From: Chloranthus sessilifolius
Lineage: Eukaryota > Streptophyta > Magnoliopsida > Chloranthales > Chloranthaceae
Assembly: GCA_021018995.1 (NCBI GenBank)
Contig: CM037591.1
Location: forward strand, 8,314,001 to 8,378,000
Direction of reading: 5' to 3'
DNA length: 64,000 nt
Both the position numbers and the translations under genes were made by a program. Shown piece by piece: positions 1 through 13,600 of the stretch (within the stretch, counting starts at the first letter, position 1; every line of letters starts with the position of its first letter). A model generated the notes under the pieces. It saw nothing but the letters and a program-made list of their open reading frames with translations, did no database searches and was not told the DNA's origin.

Positions 1-2276
1 ACATCGGACCAATGTGCTCACTTGGAGACATCACACTATCGCATATCCATGATCATAATTAAATCAATTAATACACAAAGATCTACATATAAATGCAACG
101 GGAAAAAACTATTAAAAGCGCACACATAAATTTTCTTTTTCCCATCATCATGAGAGCAATACTAAAATATGAGAAAACAACCTATTATACCAAATTGTAT
201 GATTACTCTGTAAATTAAATAAAAACTGAAATCAAGCATAATTCATAATTAACATGAACTTGTTCATAAAAATAAATGTGAAATTAATGTCTTAAAATCC
301 TTTCTAATGCATAAAGAAAAAATCTAATCAACTAAGCTTCAAATCCTTCTTCGCTCAAATCTGGATTTGAATCAACCATTGACGCATCTACTTCGTTCAC
401 TCTATGTATAGCTGTGCTCCTTGAAATCCCAAACAATGAATCAGTTTACCAAGTAAACCGATATGGATCAAACATGATGAAGTTAATAGAAAAGGTCCAT
501 AACTCAAACCAACTCATAAAATCAAGCAATAACAGAGATATAGCACGTGACAAATAATAAGTAAAGCAATAGAATGAAACTGAAATATAGCATTAAATGT
601 AAATAAACATTATGGCTTGGGTCTCTACCCTAATTTCATGTGTGGTCATTTTAATTGTGCATTTAATATTCATGAATTGACATGCATTATGGACATGGTT
701 ATCTCTTTTTTAATCATTATCATAATCTTCTCTAATCATTCGATTAGTATCTCCGTTAACCTTCGCATAACTTCTCTTCAATTATGTAGTAAACTTAAAA
801 TTAAATACCTTCTCCTATCTCTTTAGTCTTATCATTAATGCATGAATGTATAACTTTTATTACTTGTCATTCTTATTCATATTAATTCCTCTAGCATGAG
901 CCCAAAGGAATTCTATCGTAATCATAGAAATATTTTGCTTTCATGTGTCATATAATAAATGTATCTTTTCACTTTCATGGATGCCATGAACATACATGCA
1001 TAGAAAAACTGAAAATCAATAATCATGCAATAATTCTTTCACTTGTTTAGGCTTAACATCTCATAAACATGTAATCTCTATCGATTCCTACTTGTTTCAT
1101 GTTGTGTGAATCAAACATTCTAGGTTGCATGGATTCTAAGCAATAAAAAACAAAGATAAACATAAATAAACATTTAAGCATAATGATTAAACAGAGACAA
1201 TATTTGAATTGAAATTCATTGCTTGCATCCTAGACAATTTCTGAAATTCCTGACAGATTCTGGATTCTAAACAGATTTTGGATTCTTGACAGATTCTGGA
1301 TTTTAAACAGATTCTGAATTCTGGACAGATTCTGGATTCTGAACAGATTTGGAATTCTAGACAGATTCTGGATTCTAAACGGATTCTGGATTCTACACGT
1401 GATCAATCACGAAACCCTGTGTACCATCGAAAACCCGCGTTTAAACATCAAAATTTAACAATCTAACATGAAGAATATTCATTAAATGAAATAAACCCTA
1501 GTTTCTATTTTATGTGTTATCTACGTTTCTGATTAGTCTCAACATTATTTTTTCATACCTCTAGTCTTCGCGTAAACTTGGCGTAACTCCTCTCTCTTGA
1601 ACCAATCCGAATTTCGGTCGCGTCGTAAACTCCTCTCGTGTTCTTCTAATCCTTCAAACCGAAAACTTTAGGGCTCCTCTTCTAATTCTCCTTTTCTAGA
1701 ATTTTCTCTTCTTCTCTATTAGGTTATTAGGTTACAAGAGTTATGTAAAAATTCTGTAAATTAAACCTTATCTCTATATTTGTAATACTTTAAAGTGTCC
1801 TACTTAAGATCTAACTCTATTTAGAATATTTTAAGGTTTCCTATTTAAGATCTAACTCTATTTAGAATACTTTAAGATTTCTTACTTAAAATCTGATTCT
1901 ATTTAGAATATTTTAAGGTTTCCTATTTAAGATCTAACTCTTTAGAATTTCCTACATGGGTCTTAAGTGCTTCTGGGGGCCTTTAATTACTTAATGGGTC
2001 TTTAATTAGTTATTGAGTCTTTAGTTAATTTACTAACATATTTTAAAGGTCTATTAAACATTACTAAACGCACCCACCCCAATTCTTATTAACATATATT
2101 TAAAGGCTTTTAAGGTCTATTAATTAGATTAATTAATTATTATGAGTCATTATTAAATAAAGTAAACATTATTTTCATGCGCAACAATTATCACATGCAT
2201 CAAATCAATCAAATTAATTATAATTACAAATCTAGCAAATAATTAAGGATTAAATAAGCGAAAAATCTTAGTTGTT
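1..2276. mobile_element. Family B long terminal repeat, copy 1 (fossil LTR, start just outside the window)
   Basis: The AT-rich sequence aligns end to end, by eye, with the split repeat at 30760-39175. Matches include the start (CAATGTGCTC...GAGAC) and the end (a run of TTAATTA, AAATAAAGTAA and GCAACAA motifs). By comparison with copy 2 only about 20 bp of its left end is missing. It has no coding capacity. The superfamily was not determined; it probably belongs to LTR retrotransposons. It looks old. Confidence 0.6.
1252..1396. repeat. Minisatellite, about eight units of 17-19 bp
   Basis: The unit ACAGATTCTGGATTCTRA recurs about eight times in a row with one to three differences per unit. 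It lies inside family B LTR copy 1. I do not see it at the matching place in copy 2, so it arose or was lost after the two copies separated. Confidence 0.85.
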
Positions 2277-3675
2277 ACTAATACTCTATACCTCGCTTGA
2301 CCTGCTCATATGCTTCAATCTGTGCCTCATGCAGTAACCTGCCGTACATAATAGTTGCATGCCACTTCTTCATGTTGTCCCATACCAATGTTCCTTTTGT
2401 GTACCAACATGCATTACTGCATACCGAATCAAACCCACTATGCGTGTGCCCTTTCAACCAACACACGCCTTGCTCACTTGAGGAAACAACCTCCATTTAG
2501 CTGCAAGCCCAGCTGGCCCCTCAAGTGTACCTCTGGGCCAAGCCAACGTGTACCATCATGTCCCAGGTAGTTCACAAGTGCCTCTCTCTAAGCTGCCACA
2601 ATTGCCTACCATGTCTGTCTTAGCCTTCTTTGCACTTGAACCTTAAATCTAGCCAATACATCAACTTCCTAGGTGTCAGCTATGCCCACAAGTCAAGTAC
2701 ACTTAACCCCAGCCTGGCTCTCCTATGTACACTGCCAAAAATAGCGCCTGCAATATATGAATCTCCCTTAGGTGACACAACTCATTACCATTGTGTTATC
2801 ATCTTAGGGCCACCCTTACACCCTGTAGGATACTATCGACATACCCTCTAGCACTCCGAGGGTCGTTGTGTATGCAGTATTCCCAACTATCCCTCTGCAT
2901 ATATAGGGGGAAAAATAAATCAAATTTTGGGAAATGGCAGGGAAACCTCAAATATATTGGTTTGACATGCTCCATGATGCCAAAGCCAACACTCACAAGG
3001 GCAACGCGACCTCTTCGTGTGTCCAAGTTGAGGCCTCATAGCATGTACATGACCGGGCCACTTAGCCATTTAGCCACAATGCCCCATGCAATTTGACCAC
3101 TGAGTCACTTAGTCATCTCACGGTTTCACCCAAGTCTTCTTCTTCACCTCACACGTGCTATGATGCCTAGCCTTGAGGCCCTCACTCCTCCTCGCTAGTT
3201 CAAACCATGCACCGTTGCACACTAGGAAAAATCATACCTTGACCACAGTTTGTTGTACAATAGATCCCTAGGTTTCCTAATTATATCAGGATTCTATTGT
3301 TTTTTTGTTTAAATAGTCCTGAAGAGTCACAAGCCCTCGCATAGCTAGAGAGTGCCATTTATAGAGAGGTGTAGAGGAGATAGAAAACCGAAGCTCAAAA
3401 GTAAAAGATCAAGGGAGAAGAAGACCAAAGCCTCTTCATCAACATCAATTACTACAAAGCAAAAATTTGTATCGAAGATCAAATGGTGCACATTATGTTA
3501 TTAGGGTTTTTATTTGAACCTTAGTTTGTAAATATTGAACTTAATTTTTGAAAATTGGATTTCATAAAAAGATTGCATTCTAAATTTTTGTGCACGTAAA
3601 TTGGTTCATATAAATAAGTACATGTAAAAATCTGTGCACCTTAATATCCGGACATCAAATTTTGTGCATGGGAAT
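2277..3675. other. Intron sequence with no recognised gene
   Basis: No known protein or RNA could be recognised. The stretch 2278-3100 is less AT-rich than its surroundings and has short open frames on both strands without any known motif. It directly abuts the family B LTR, so it could be internal sequence of that element. From about 3540 the sequence is AT-rich with repeats of TTTTGTGCAT, which continue on the right side of the MITE at 3676. Confidence 0.4.
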
Positions 3676-4097
3676 TAGGGGTGCAAATGAAAACCAAACC
3701 CCGAAAACCGACCACAAATCGAGCCTTCCGAACCGGCCTGAACTGGACCGAAACCGACTGAAAACCTATGCCGACACAGAACCGAACCAATTTGACCCAG
3801 TTCGGTTTTGGTTTTGGTAACTAGAAACCGAAAACCGGCTAGGGTGAGAAAACCGACAAAAAAATGAAAATTAAAAAAATGAAAAAAATAATAAATTATA
3901 TATGAAGAAAAACCGAAAATGGAACCGAATTGACCGAAACCGAAATCGGATCGGTTCAGTTTCGGTTTGGGGGGGGGGGTGTTTGAAAAGTTAGGTTAAT
4001 CGAAACCGAAATGTCTCAGTCAGGGTTCGGTTTTGCAGAAACCGACCCGAAAACCAAAATTTCGGTTTTGGTTCTGTTAACCGAATCTGCATCCCTA
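3676..4097. mobile_element. hAT-type MITE, 422 bp
   Basis: The ends are TAGGGGTGCA and TGCATCCCTA, inverted copies of each other. The flanks are an 8-bp duplication with one mismatch, ATGGGAAT (3668-3675) and ATGAGAAT (4098-4105). The inside is built from many AACCGAA and TTCGGTTT units and can fold back on itself. The 8-bp duplication points to the hAT superfamily. It is non-coding. Confidence 0.8.
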
Positions 4098-4537
4098 ATG
4101 AGAATTAGTGAACAATTTTTTTTTGTGCATATTAATGTGTAAACAGAAATTTTGTGCATAAAAATATTTGGGCACAAAAATCTGTCTACAGATATTTTCT
4201 TGCAGTTCAATCAATGCACAAAACTTTCATGCATATTTAATATGTACAATGTTATAAATTCCGAACATACCTTAGGATTGCCTCTATTTGCCACAGTTTC
4301 TTTTTACGGGCTCCTACATGGACTTTGTTGTCTCTATTTTTGTTTTCTTTTTCTTCATTAGCGTCTTGCTATGCATTTTATGATCCATTGTACTCACTTT
4401 TATAAAATTAACAAGCTGAGTAATTCTATTATTTTCCCCCATTTTGCTCAACATCTGATTTCCTTATGCAGTATAGATCTTGTGTCTACTTGTCCAGACT
4501 TCACATCCAATCTTATGGTAAAACACTTATTTTGCAG

Positions 4538-4621
4538 GACTCAGATTACAACCCTGACTTGTTAGATCCATCATCATCGAGCACAACTGTAGGTAGCATT
4601 TCTCTTTCATGTTCACTCGAG
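4538..4621 (+). CDS. PSD2: PSD exon 1 of the window: end of C2 region
   Basis: It encodes 28 residues beginning DSDYNPDLLDPSSS, which matches the end of the C2-like domain of plant PSD2/3. The acceptor is TTTTGCAG just before 4538 and the donor is GTATGA from 4622. Both borders are phase 0. No upstream exon was found in 1-4537, so the preceding intron is longer than 4.5 kb. Confidence 0.9.
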
Positions 4622-7600
4622 GTATGAAGCTCAGTTGATGTATTTTACTTGTGTTTGCTTGATCCTAGAACCTTTATTTTCATGGTGGTTCTAACAAACT
4701 ATAGTTGTACTAAATGGCAGGATCCAATTGAGACCAAAAAAAGGTTTGCACGACGCATCTTAGATATAGTGGTACATTTTTATATATATGTATCTCTCTC
4801 TCTCTCTCTCTCTATCTTTTAAGTTTAGATTTTAAATGCAGAGGCTTTTCAGGTCTCAATATCAGATCATCTTAGCTATGGTGGTACCTTTTAATATATT
4901 TTTTTAATGCATAAGCTTTTTATAAAAATGGAGTTCATGAAAAATCATAAAAATTCCTTTATGATTTTTCAAAATTTAACAGTCACTAGAAAAGTAAAAT
5001 TTCAGACTAGTCAACTTATTGAGAACCCCAAGGTGTAGATGATCCGATGATTGGTCATCTGCTTTGGCAGTTCTGCACGGTCAAGATTACACCACAATGC
5101 TGGACCCATAGGTCCCAGCCAAACCGGGATCAGACAATTCGTTCTATCTTTGGCCTTCAAAAGGCTCTTTTCATGTTTTATTTTGTTGTAATTGACCTCT
5201 TTGATTTATAAATTTTAAGACCCTTCCTAAGGTTTTCTCTCCCTTTATCTGTTGTCAGTTGTGCTTTTATTACCATGATGCACTGTATGTGTAGTTTTAC
5301 TCCTAGGAGTGTTTTCTTTTATACCTTTTCTGGAATAGTTGGTGGTGCTAATCCGAATCCAGTTTACATTATAGGGGGGCATAGAGATTGACTGGGATCC
5401 GCTATTGAAACCATAGTCACAAAAATCACTGAATTTTTGAAAAATTCACAAATAATTTGCGAATTTAAGGTTCTGCGACTTAATCCCGGATTATTTGCGA
5501 TTTTTTCAAAACCTCGCATGTTTTTAAAAATTCGCGAATAATTACCAAATTTTTCAGAAAAAAGTGATTTTTAATATTTTTCAAGGTTTTATACTTTTAT
5601 TTTTATTTATTTATTTATTTATTATTGTTATTTTTTTCTCTCCAATTTTTCCTTCGAATATTTCCCCGAACATGCCGGAAATTTACGAATTTTAACCTCA
5701 CTGACTTATTGCCGAACCCCTACTTGGTGACTATGATTGGAACGAGCACATTTCTTTAGGTTGCTATGGTTATCATTGATGCTTCTTGCAACTTTTATTT
5801 ATTTTTTTTGTTATAGTTTTTGGCATATCTTAGTGATTTGTAACTGTTGGTGGACAAGGTTTAAAAACTCAGTATCGGAGTTGGTATCAGCTAACCTATA
5901 AATATTGTCGATACTGATACGTAGCTGCCGATACCTGACGCAGGACAAAACCCTAGACTACGTGAATGCGAAGATTTAATTATTTGCCGAAATTAAACTA
6001 AATTAATTTTAAACAATGAACCTAATAGTAACGCGAATACCTTAGGATTTCGTAGTTTTCCATGTGAAAGATCGCATTGGGGTTCGAATCGGGTCCAGTC
6101 TGGGCTCTAGATCCGTTAGCCTTGCAGTGCAGATCAGTCATAGAGGTAGAACTCTAGGTTTTCCAGATTAGGGCGCCACTCGTGATTCAATGACGGAGTC
6201 GCGAGTGTTCTCAAGATTCTGATTAGTGTGGGCTTAATGGTGGGGTGGGATTTAGGGTTCGAACTTCGGGGTATTGTAGGTTGAAGGCTGGAATTAGAGT
6301 TTGTGAGATCACACGAGGTAGAAAGGAAAAATAAGATAAAAGAGATAGATAGAGGATAGATTTTGGGCTTCGCACCATTGGCTTCACACCAGACCCTTCT
6401 CGGGAAGAAGAATTACTCTTCGGAGAAACTCATCTCAAGTTCCAAAAGCAAAAGCTCATTCATTTAATAATCAATAACTAATTACATTGTTTATGGAGAG
6501 ACCTTATATAGGAGGTCTTAAAATAAAACCCTAAAACGAAAATAAACATAATAGAAAGACAAATTTGCCCCTAAAACGTAAGTTCAGATTCTTAAAAAAA
6601 ATCATTCTCGCGCGATTTCGAACGATCGAAAGTGACACTCGATCGGTCGAAATAGGGCTTCGATCTATCGAATCCAAGATTCAATCGATCGATATGCGCA
6701 GATTCTTCTTTTCTTCATCTTTACGCTCCATTCCGCTTCTTCTTGGCTGGAAAATCTGTTGCGGCCCGAATCTACGGCTCTCGATCTTGGCGTCCCCATC
6801 ATTCTCCCTGACTCAAAATGTTTCTTCACCGATGAAACATGCATGAAGTGAATCCTGGCACTCGATGACGTATGAGCATCATCTCTGTCCATTGTAGAGG
6901 GACGTACACTGTAAACCTCTCCTTGACGAGCCCAATAACCCGACTCGCCAAGCCACTACCAAATACTTTTGAAGTTTCGCATTGACTCTCCCGGACCCGA
7001 AGGAATTCATCCCCGATGAAGTGCGATCGCGATATCGATCGGGAATACGGGAACTCAAGCGACGAACTCTCTCATGATTGGCCCATGCACTCTCGGTAGT
7101 CGACTCGCCAACCCTCTACATCTCATAGATCAGAAATTTTCGGCTGCAGGTGAATGCCACAAGATTATCCCGAATTTCCTCAATTATCTCTTTTCTTTGC
7201 CTACTTGGAGAAGGGAATGGTAGAGGTTGGAAGGTGGGCTGGAATCTTGGCTCAGGGCTGCTTGGAAGGCGTTGCTGGGGGGTGGGGTTGAGCCCAAAGA
7301 AGGGACTAGGTCCTCGACATTGAATGTAGAGCTGACCACTATATCTGGCGGAAAGTGGAGAACATGCTCATTAGGCCCGCTCTTTGCCACAATTCTAAAA
7401 GGTCCAGCGCCGTGGACCTGGAGCTCCTTTACGACTCCCGATGGGAATCGTTCAGGTTCAATTTGAACCATTGCATGATCATTTAATTGAAATTCCATGA
7501 GAGTCTTAGGTAAATGCATTGATAATTTGAGAGTTTCAAGGCATAAATTAATTTTAAGCTTAATTTCGCCATGCAATGCGGAATGAGACTCAAAAGATGA

Positions 7601-10600
7601 CTCACAATAAGGCTTAGAATGTATAGCAGTATGCAACTTTAGACTATGATGTGCATGCGTGTCTATGAACTCGATACTCATGTGCATGCGACGCGAATGA
7701 CTCACATGTAATCGACTCAAGTACTCTTGACTCTACTAACATCAACGACTTAGGAACAACCGACTCTATGAGCATTATCAGCTCATGTGTGTGTGAATCA
7801 AAGGACACTAATGGCTCATGTACGCTCGGTTCGACCAACTTCAAAGATTCAAGTGCACACAACTCTACCACCAAGGACTCGTGCACAACTGGCTCTACAG
7901 GCTCTAACAAATCGTGCGTGGGTGACTCAGTTGACTCACATGTGGGCGACTCAACATTACTACTCACAAGGGAATCAGAAGCCCTTTTGAGACAAACTAG
8001 ACTCTCTTCAGCTTCTTCGATCTCCTCTTCACTCATCACGGTTCTAGGGTCATACACTTCCTCTTCTACTTTCATATTTTCCAGCTCCTTAGAACTCTCC
8101 CGTTTAATCAATAAATTCGGAGTGGAAAATTGTGTGGAGCATTGATAAGCAAAGTGTCCAAATTCGTGACACTTGGAGCAATCAGGACACTTGTCTGCCT
8201 TGGGTTTTAAAAATCGTAAAAGATGACGGTGTGTGAGAGAGGAACATAATTCTCGATAAGTCACTCCCTCATATCCTCCCATCATGTGATGGGTTTCCTG
8301 TTAGCTAACTCGCGTATAAACTCAACATTAGTCCAATAGGTTTTGGCATTTCTTTCCAACTTTACTTTCACTAGCCTAATTTTGTACTCGTTTGGTATGC
8401 CATACCAATTAAAATACTCTTCCACACTAGATAACTACTCCACAAAGGTTTTAGGATTCCATACCCTCAAAATTTGAAACCTCATTCCGAATAGATTTTA
8501 GAAACCTCTCTGCAGGGTCGTACTTAGGTTCACGATGGTGAAGGTATCCCCTAACTCTAGTTTTATCATGACTTTTGGGACTTTGCCAAAAATTTGGAGT
8601 GTAGTGGTTTCCTCGTTCGGTTAGTACCCTTTTAGTACGGGTAGGGGATTCATGGTGACGTGTAGGTGACTCATACATGATGCTTGACACAAACACAACT
8701 CAGACGCACTTCTATGGACCACACAACAAGTGAGGAATTTTTACAAACACATGTTGTGCACACAAATGACATGAAATCACAGGCATCGAAATGGCATACA
8801 CATGTGAACCAAGTGAGTAAGGATTTTTGTCGAACACAAGACATGTACGCTCGATGAACATAAATGAAATAAAATTCAATCAAATTAAAATGACGCACAA
8901 AATGCCCTAATCTAGAACCTAGGATTTGATACCAAAACTGACGCAGGACAAAACCCTAGACTATGTGAATGCGATAATTTAATTATTTGCCGAAATTAAA
9001 CTAAATTAATTTTAAACAATGAACCTAATAGTAACACGAATACCTTAGGATTTCGTAGTTTTCCATGTGAAAGATCGCATTGGGGTTCGAATCGGGTCCA
9101 GTCTGGGTGCTAGATCCGTTAGCCTTGCAGTGCAGATCAATCCTAGAGGTAGAACTCTAGGTTTTCCAGATTAGGGCGCCGCTCGTGATTCAATGACGGA
9201 GTCGCGAGTGCTCTCAAGATTCTGATTCGTGTGGGCTTAATGGTGGGATGGGGTTTAGGGTTCAAACTTCGGGGTATTGTAGGTTGAAGGCTGGAATTAG
9301 AGTTTGTGAGATCACACGAGGTAGAAAGGAAAAATAAGATAAAAGAGATAGAGGATAGATTTTGGGCTTCGCACCCTTGGCTTCACACCAGACCCTTCTC
9401 GGGAAGAAGAATCACTCTTCGGAGAAACTCATCTCAAGTTGCAAAAGCAAAAGCTCATTCATTCAATAATCAATAACTAATTATATTGTTTATGGAGAGA
9501 CCTTATATAGGAGGTCTTAAAATAAAACACTAAAACGAAAATAAACATAATAGAAAGACAAATTTGCGCCTAAAACATAAGTTCAGATTCTAACAAAAAA
9601 TCATTCTCGCGCGATTTCGATCGATCAAAAGTGACACTCGATCTGTCGAAATAGGGCTTCGATCAATCGAATCCGGGATTCGATTCGATCGATCGAGATG
9701 CTCAGATTCTTCTTTTCTTCTTCTTTATGCTCCATTCCGCTTCTTCTTGGCTGGAAAATCTGTTGCGGTCCGAATCTACGGCTTTCGTTCTTGGCGTCCC
9801 GCATCATTCTCCCCGACTCAAAATGTTTCTTCATCGATGAAACACGCACCCGAAGGAATTCATCCTCGATGAAGTATGATCGCGATATCGATCGGGAATA
9901 CGGGAACTCAAGCGACGAACTCTCTGATGATTTGGCCCATGCACTCTCGGTAGTCGACTCGCCAACCCTCTGCATCTCATAGATCAAAAATTTTCGGCCG
10001 TAGGTGAATGCCACAAGATTATCCCAAATTTCCTCAATTATCTCTTTTCTCTACCTACTTGGAGAAGGGAATGGTAGAGATTGCAGGGTGGGCTGGAATC
10101 TGGGCTCGGGGCTGCTTGGAAGGGGTTGCTGGGGGGAGTGGTTAAGCCCAAAGAAGGGACTAGGCCTCGACATTAAATGTAGAGCTGACCCCTATATCCG
10201 GCGGAAGGTCGCGAACATACTCATTAGGCCCGCTCTTTGCCACAATTCCAAAAGGTCAAACGTCATGGACCTGGAGCTCCTTTACGACTCCCGATGGGAA
10301 TCGTTCAGGTCCAATTCGAACCATTGGATGATCATTTAATTGGAATTTCATGAGAGCCTTAGGTAAATGCATCGATAATTTGAGAGTTTCAAGGCATAGA
10401 TTAATTTTAAGCTTAATTTCGACATGCAATGCGGAATGAGACTCAAAAGATGACTCACAATATGGCTTGGAATGTATAGCAGTATGCAACTAGAGACTAT
10501 GATGTGCATGCGTGTCTATGGACTCGATACTCTCATGTGCATTCGACGCGAATGACTCACATGTAACCGACTCAAGTACTCTTGACTCTACTAACATCAA

Positions 10601-13600
10601 CGACTTAGGAACAACCGACTCTATGAGCATTATCAGCTCATGTGTGTTTGAATCAAAGGACACTAATGGCTCATGTACGCTCGGTTCGACCAACTTCATA
10701 GATTCAAGTGCACGCAAATCTACCACCAACAAAGACTCGTGCACAACTGGCTCTACAGGGTCCAACAAATTGTGCGTGGGTGACTCAGTTGACTCACGTG
10801 TGGGCGACTCAACATTACTACTCACAAGGGAATCAGAAGCCATTTTGACACACACTAGACTCTCTTCAGCTTCTTCGATCTCCTCTTCCCTCATCACGGT
10901 TCTAGGGTCATACACTTCCTCTTCTACTTTCATATTTTCCGGTTCCTTAGAACTCTCCCGTTTAATCAATAAATTCAAAGTGGAAAATTGTGTGGAGCAT
11001 TGGTAAGCAAAGTGTCCAAATCCGTGACACTTGGAGCAATCAGGACACTTGTCTGTCTTGGGTTTTAAAAATCATAAAAGATGACGGTGTGTGAGAGGAA
11101 CATAATTCTCGATAAGTCGCTCCCTCATATCCTCCCATCGTGTGATGGGTTTCCTATTAGCTAACTCGCGTATAAACTCAACATTAGTCCAATAAGTTTT
11201 GGCATTTCCTTCCAACTTTGCTTTCGCTAGCCTAATTTTGTACTCATTTGGTATGCCATACCAATTAAAATACTCCTCCACACTAGATAACCACTCCACA
11301 AAGGTTTTAGGATTTCGTACCCTCAAAATTTGGAACCTCATTCCAAATAGATTTTAGAAACCTCTCGGTCGTACTTAGGTTCACGATGGTGAAGGTATCC
11401 CCTAACTCTAGTTTCATCATGACTTTTGGGACTTTGCCAAAAATTTGGAGTGTAGTAGTTTCCTCGTTCGGTTAGTACCCTTTTAGTACGGGTAGGGGAT
11501 TCATGGTGACGTGTAGGTAACTCATACATGATGCTTGACACAAATACAACTCAGACGCACTTCTATGAACCACACAAGTGAGGAATTTTTACAAACACAT
11601 GACGTGCAAACAAATGACATGAAATGACAGGCATCGAAATGGCATACACATTTGAACCAAGTGAATAAGGACTTTTGTCGAACACAAGACGTGTACGCTC
11701 GATGAACATAAATGAAATAAACTTCAATAAAATTAAAATGACACACAAAATGCCCTAATCTAGAACCTAGGCTTTGATACCAAAACTGACGCTGGACAAA
11801 ACCCTAGACTACGTGAATGCGAGGATTTAATTATTTGTCGAAATAAAACTAAATTAATTTTAAACAATGAACCTAATAGTAACGCGAATACCTTAAGATT
11901 TCGTAGTTTTCCATTTGAAAGATCGCATTGGGGTTCGAATCGGGTCCAGTCTAGGCGCTAGATCCGTTAGCCTTGCAGTGCAGATCAATCCTAGAGGTAG
12001 AACTCTAGGTTTTCCAGATTAGGGCGCCGCTCGTGATTCAATGACGGAGTCGCGAGTGTTCTCAAGATTTTGATTCGTGTGGACTTAATGGGGGATGGGA
12101 TTTAGGGTTCGAACTTCGGGGTATTGTAAGTTGAAGGCTGGAATTAGAGTTTGTGAGATCACATGAGGTAGAAAAGAAAAATAAGATAAAAGAGATAGAT
12201 GGAGGATAGATTTTGGGCTTCGCACCCTTGGCTTCACACCAGACCCTTCTCGGGAAGAAGAATCACTCTTCGGAGAAACTCATCTCAAGTTGCAAAAGTA
12301 AAAGCTCATTCATTCAATAATCAATAACTAATTACATTGTTTATGGAGAGACCTTATATAGGAGGTCTTAAAATAAAACCCTAAAACGAAAATAAACATA
12401 ATAGAACGACAAATTTGCCCCTAAAGCGTAAGTTCGGATTCTAAAAAAAAATCATTCTCATGCGATTTCGATCGATCGAAAGTGACACTCGATTGGTCAA
12501 AATAGGGCTTCGATTGATCGAATTTGGGATTCGATCGATCGATATGCGCAGATTCTTCTTTTCTTCTTCTTTACGCTCCATTCCGCTTCTTCTTTGTTGG
12601 AAAATCTGTTGCGGCCAGAATCTACGGCTCTCGATCTTGGCGTCCCGCATCATTCTCCCCGACTCAAAATGTTTCTTCACCGATGAAACACGTATGAAGT
12701 GAATCTTGGCACTCGATGACGTATGAGCATCATCTCTGTCCATTCTAGAGGGACGTACTGTAAACCTCTCCTTGACGAGCCCAATAACCCGGCTTGCCAA
12801 GCCGCTACCAAATACTTTTAAAGTTTCGCATCAACTCTCCCGGACCCGAAGGAATTCATCCCCGATGAAGTGGGATCGCGATATCGATCGGAAATACGGG
12901 AACTCAAGCGACGAACTCTCTCATGCTTGGCCCATGCACTCTCGGTAGTCGACTCGCCAACCCTCTGCATCTCATAGATCATAAATTTTCGGCCGCAGGT
13001 GAATGCCACAAGATTATCCCAAATTTCCTCAATTATCTCTTTTCTCCGCCTACTTGGAGAAGGGAATGGTAGGGGCTGCAAGGTGGGTTGGAATTTGGGC
13101 TCGGGGCTGCTTGAAAGGGGTTGCTGGGGGGTGGGATTGAGCCCAAAGAAGGGACTAGGTCCTCGACATTAAATGTAGAGTTGACCCCTATATCCGGTGG
13201 AGGGTCGCGAACATACTCATTAGGCTCGCTCTTTGCCACAATTCTAAAAGGTCCAGCGCCGTGGACCTGGAGCTCCTTTACGACTCCCGATTGGAATCGT
13301 TCAAGTCCAATTCGAATCATTGCATGATCATTTAATTGGAATTCCATGAGAGTCTTAGGTAAATGCATCGATAATTTGAGAGTTTCAAGGCATAAATTGA
13401 TTTTAAGCTTAATTTCGCCATGCAATACGGAATGAGACTCAAAAGATGACTCACAATAAGGCTTGGAATGTATAGCAGTATGCAACTTGAGACTATGATG
13501 TGCATGCGTGTCTATGGACTCGATACTCTCATGTGCATGCGACGTGAATGACTCACATGTAATCGACTCAAGTACTCTTGACTCTACTAACATCAACGAC

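Noticed and set aside
2278-3096. Overlapping short open frames on both strands as a possible gene
   Set aside because: They are about 60-100 codons without recognisable motifs, splice structure or homology that I can name, and they abut an LTR.
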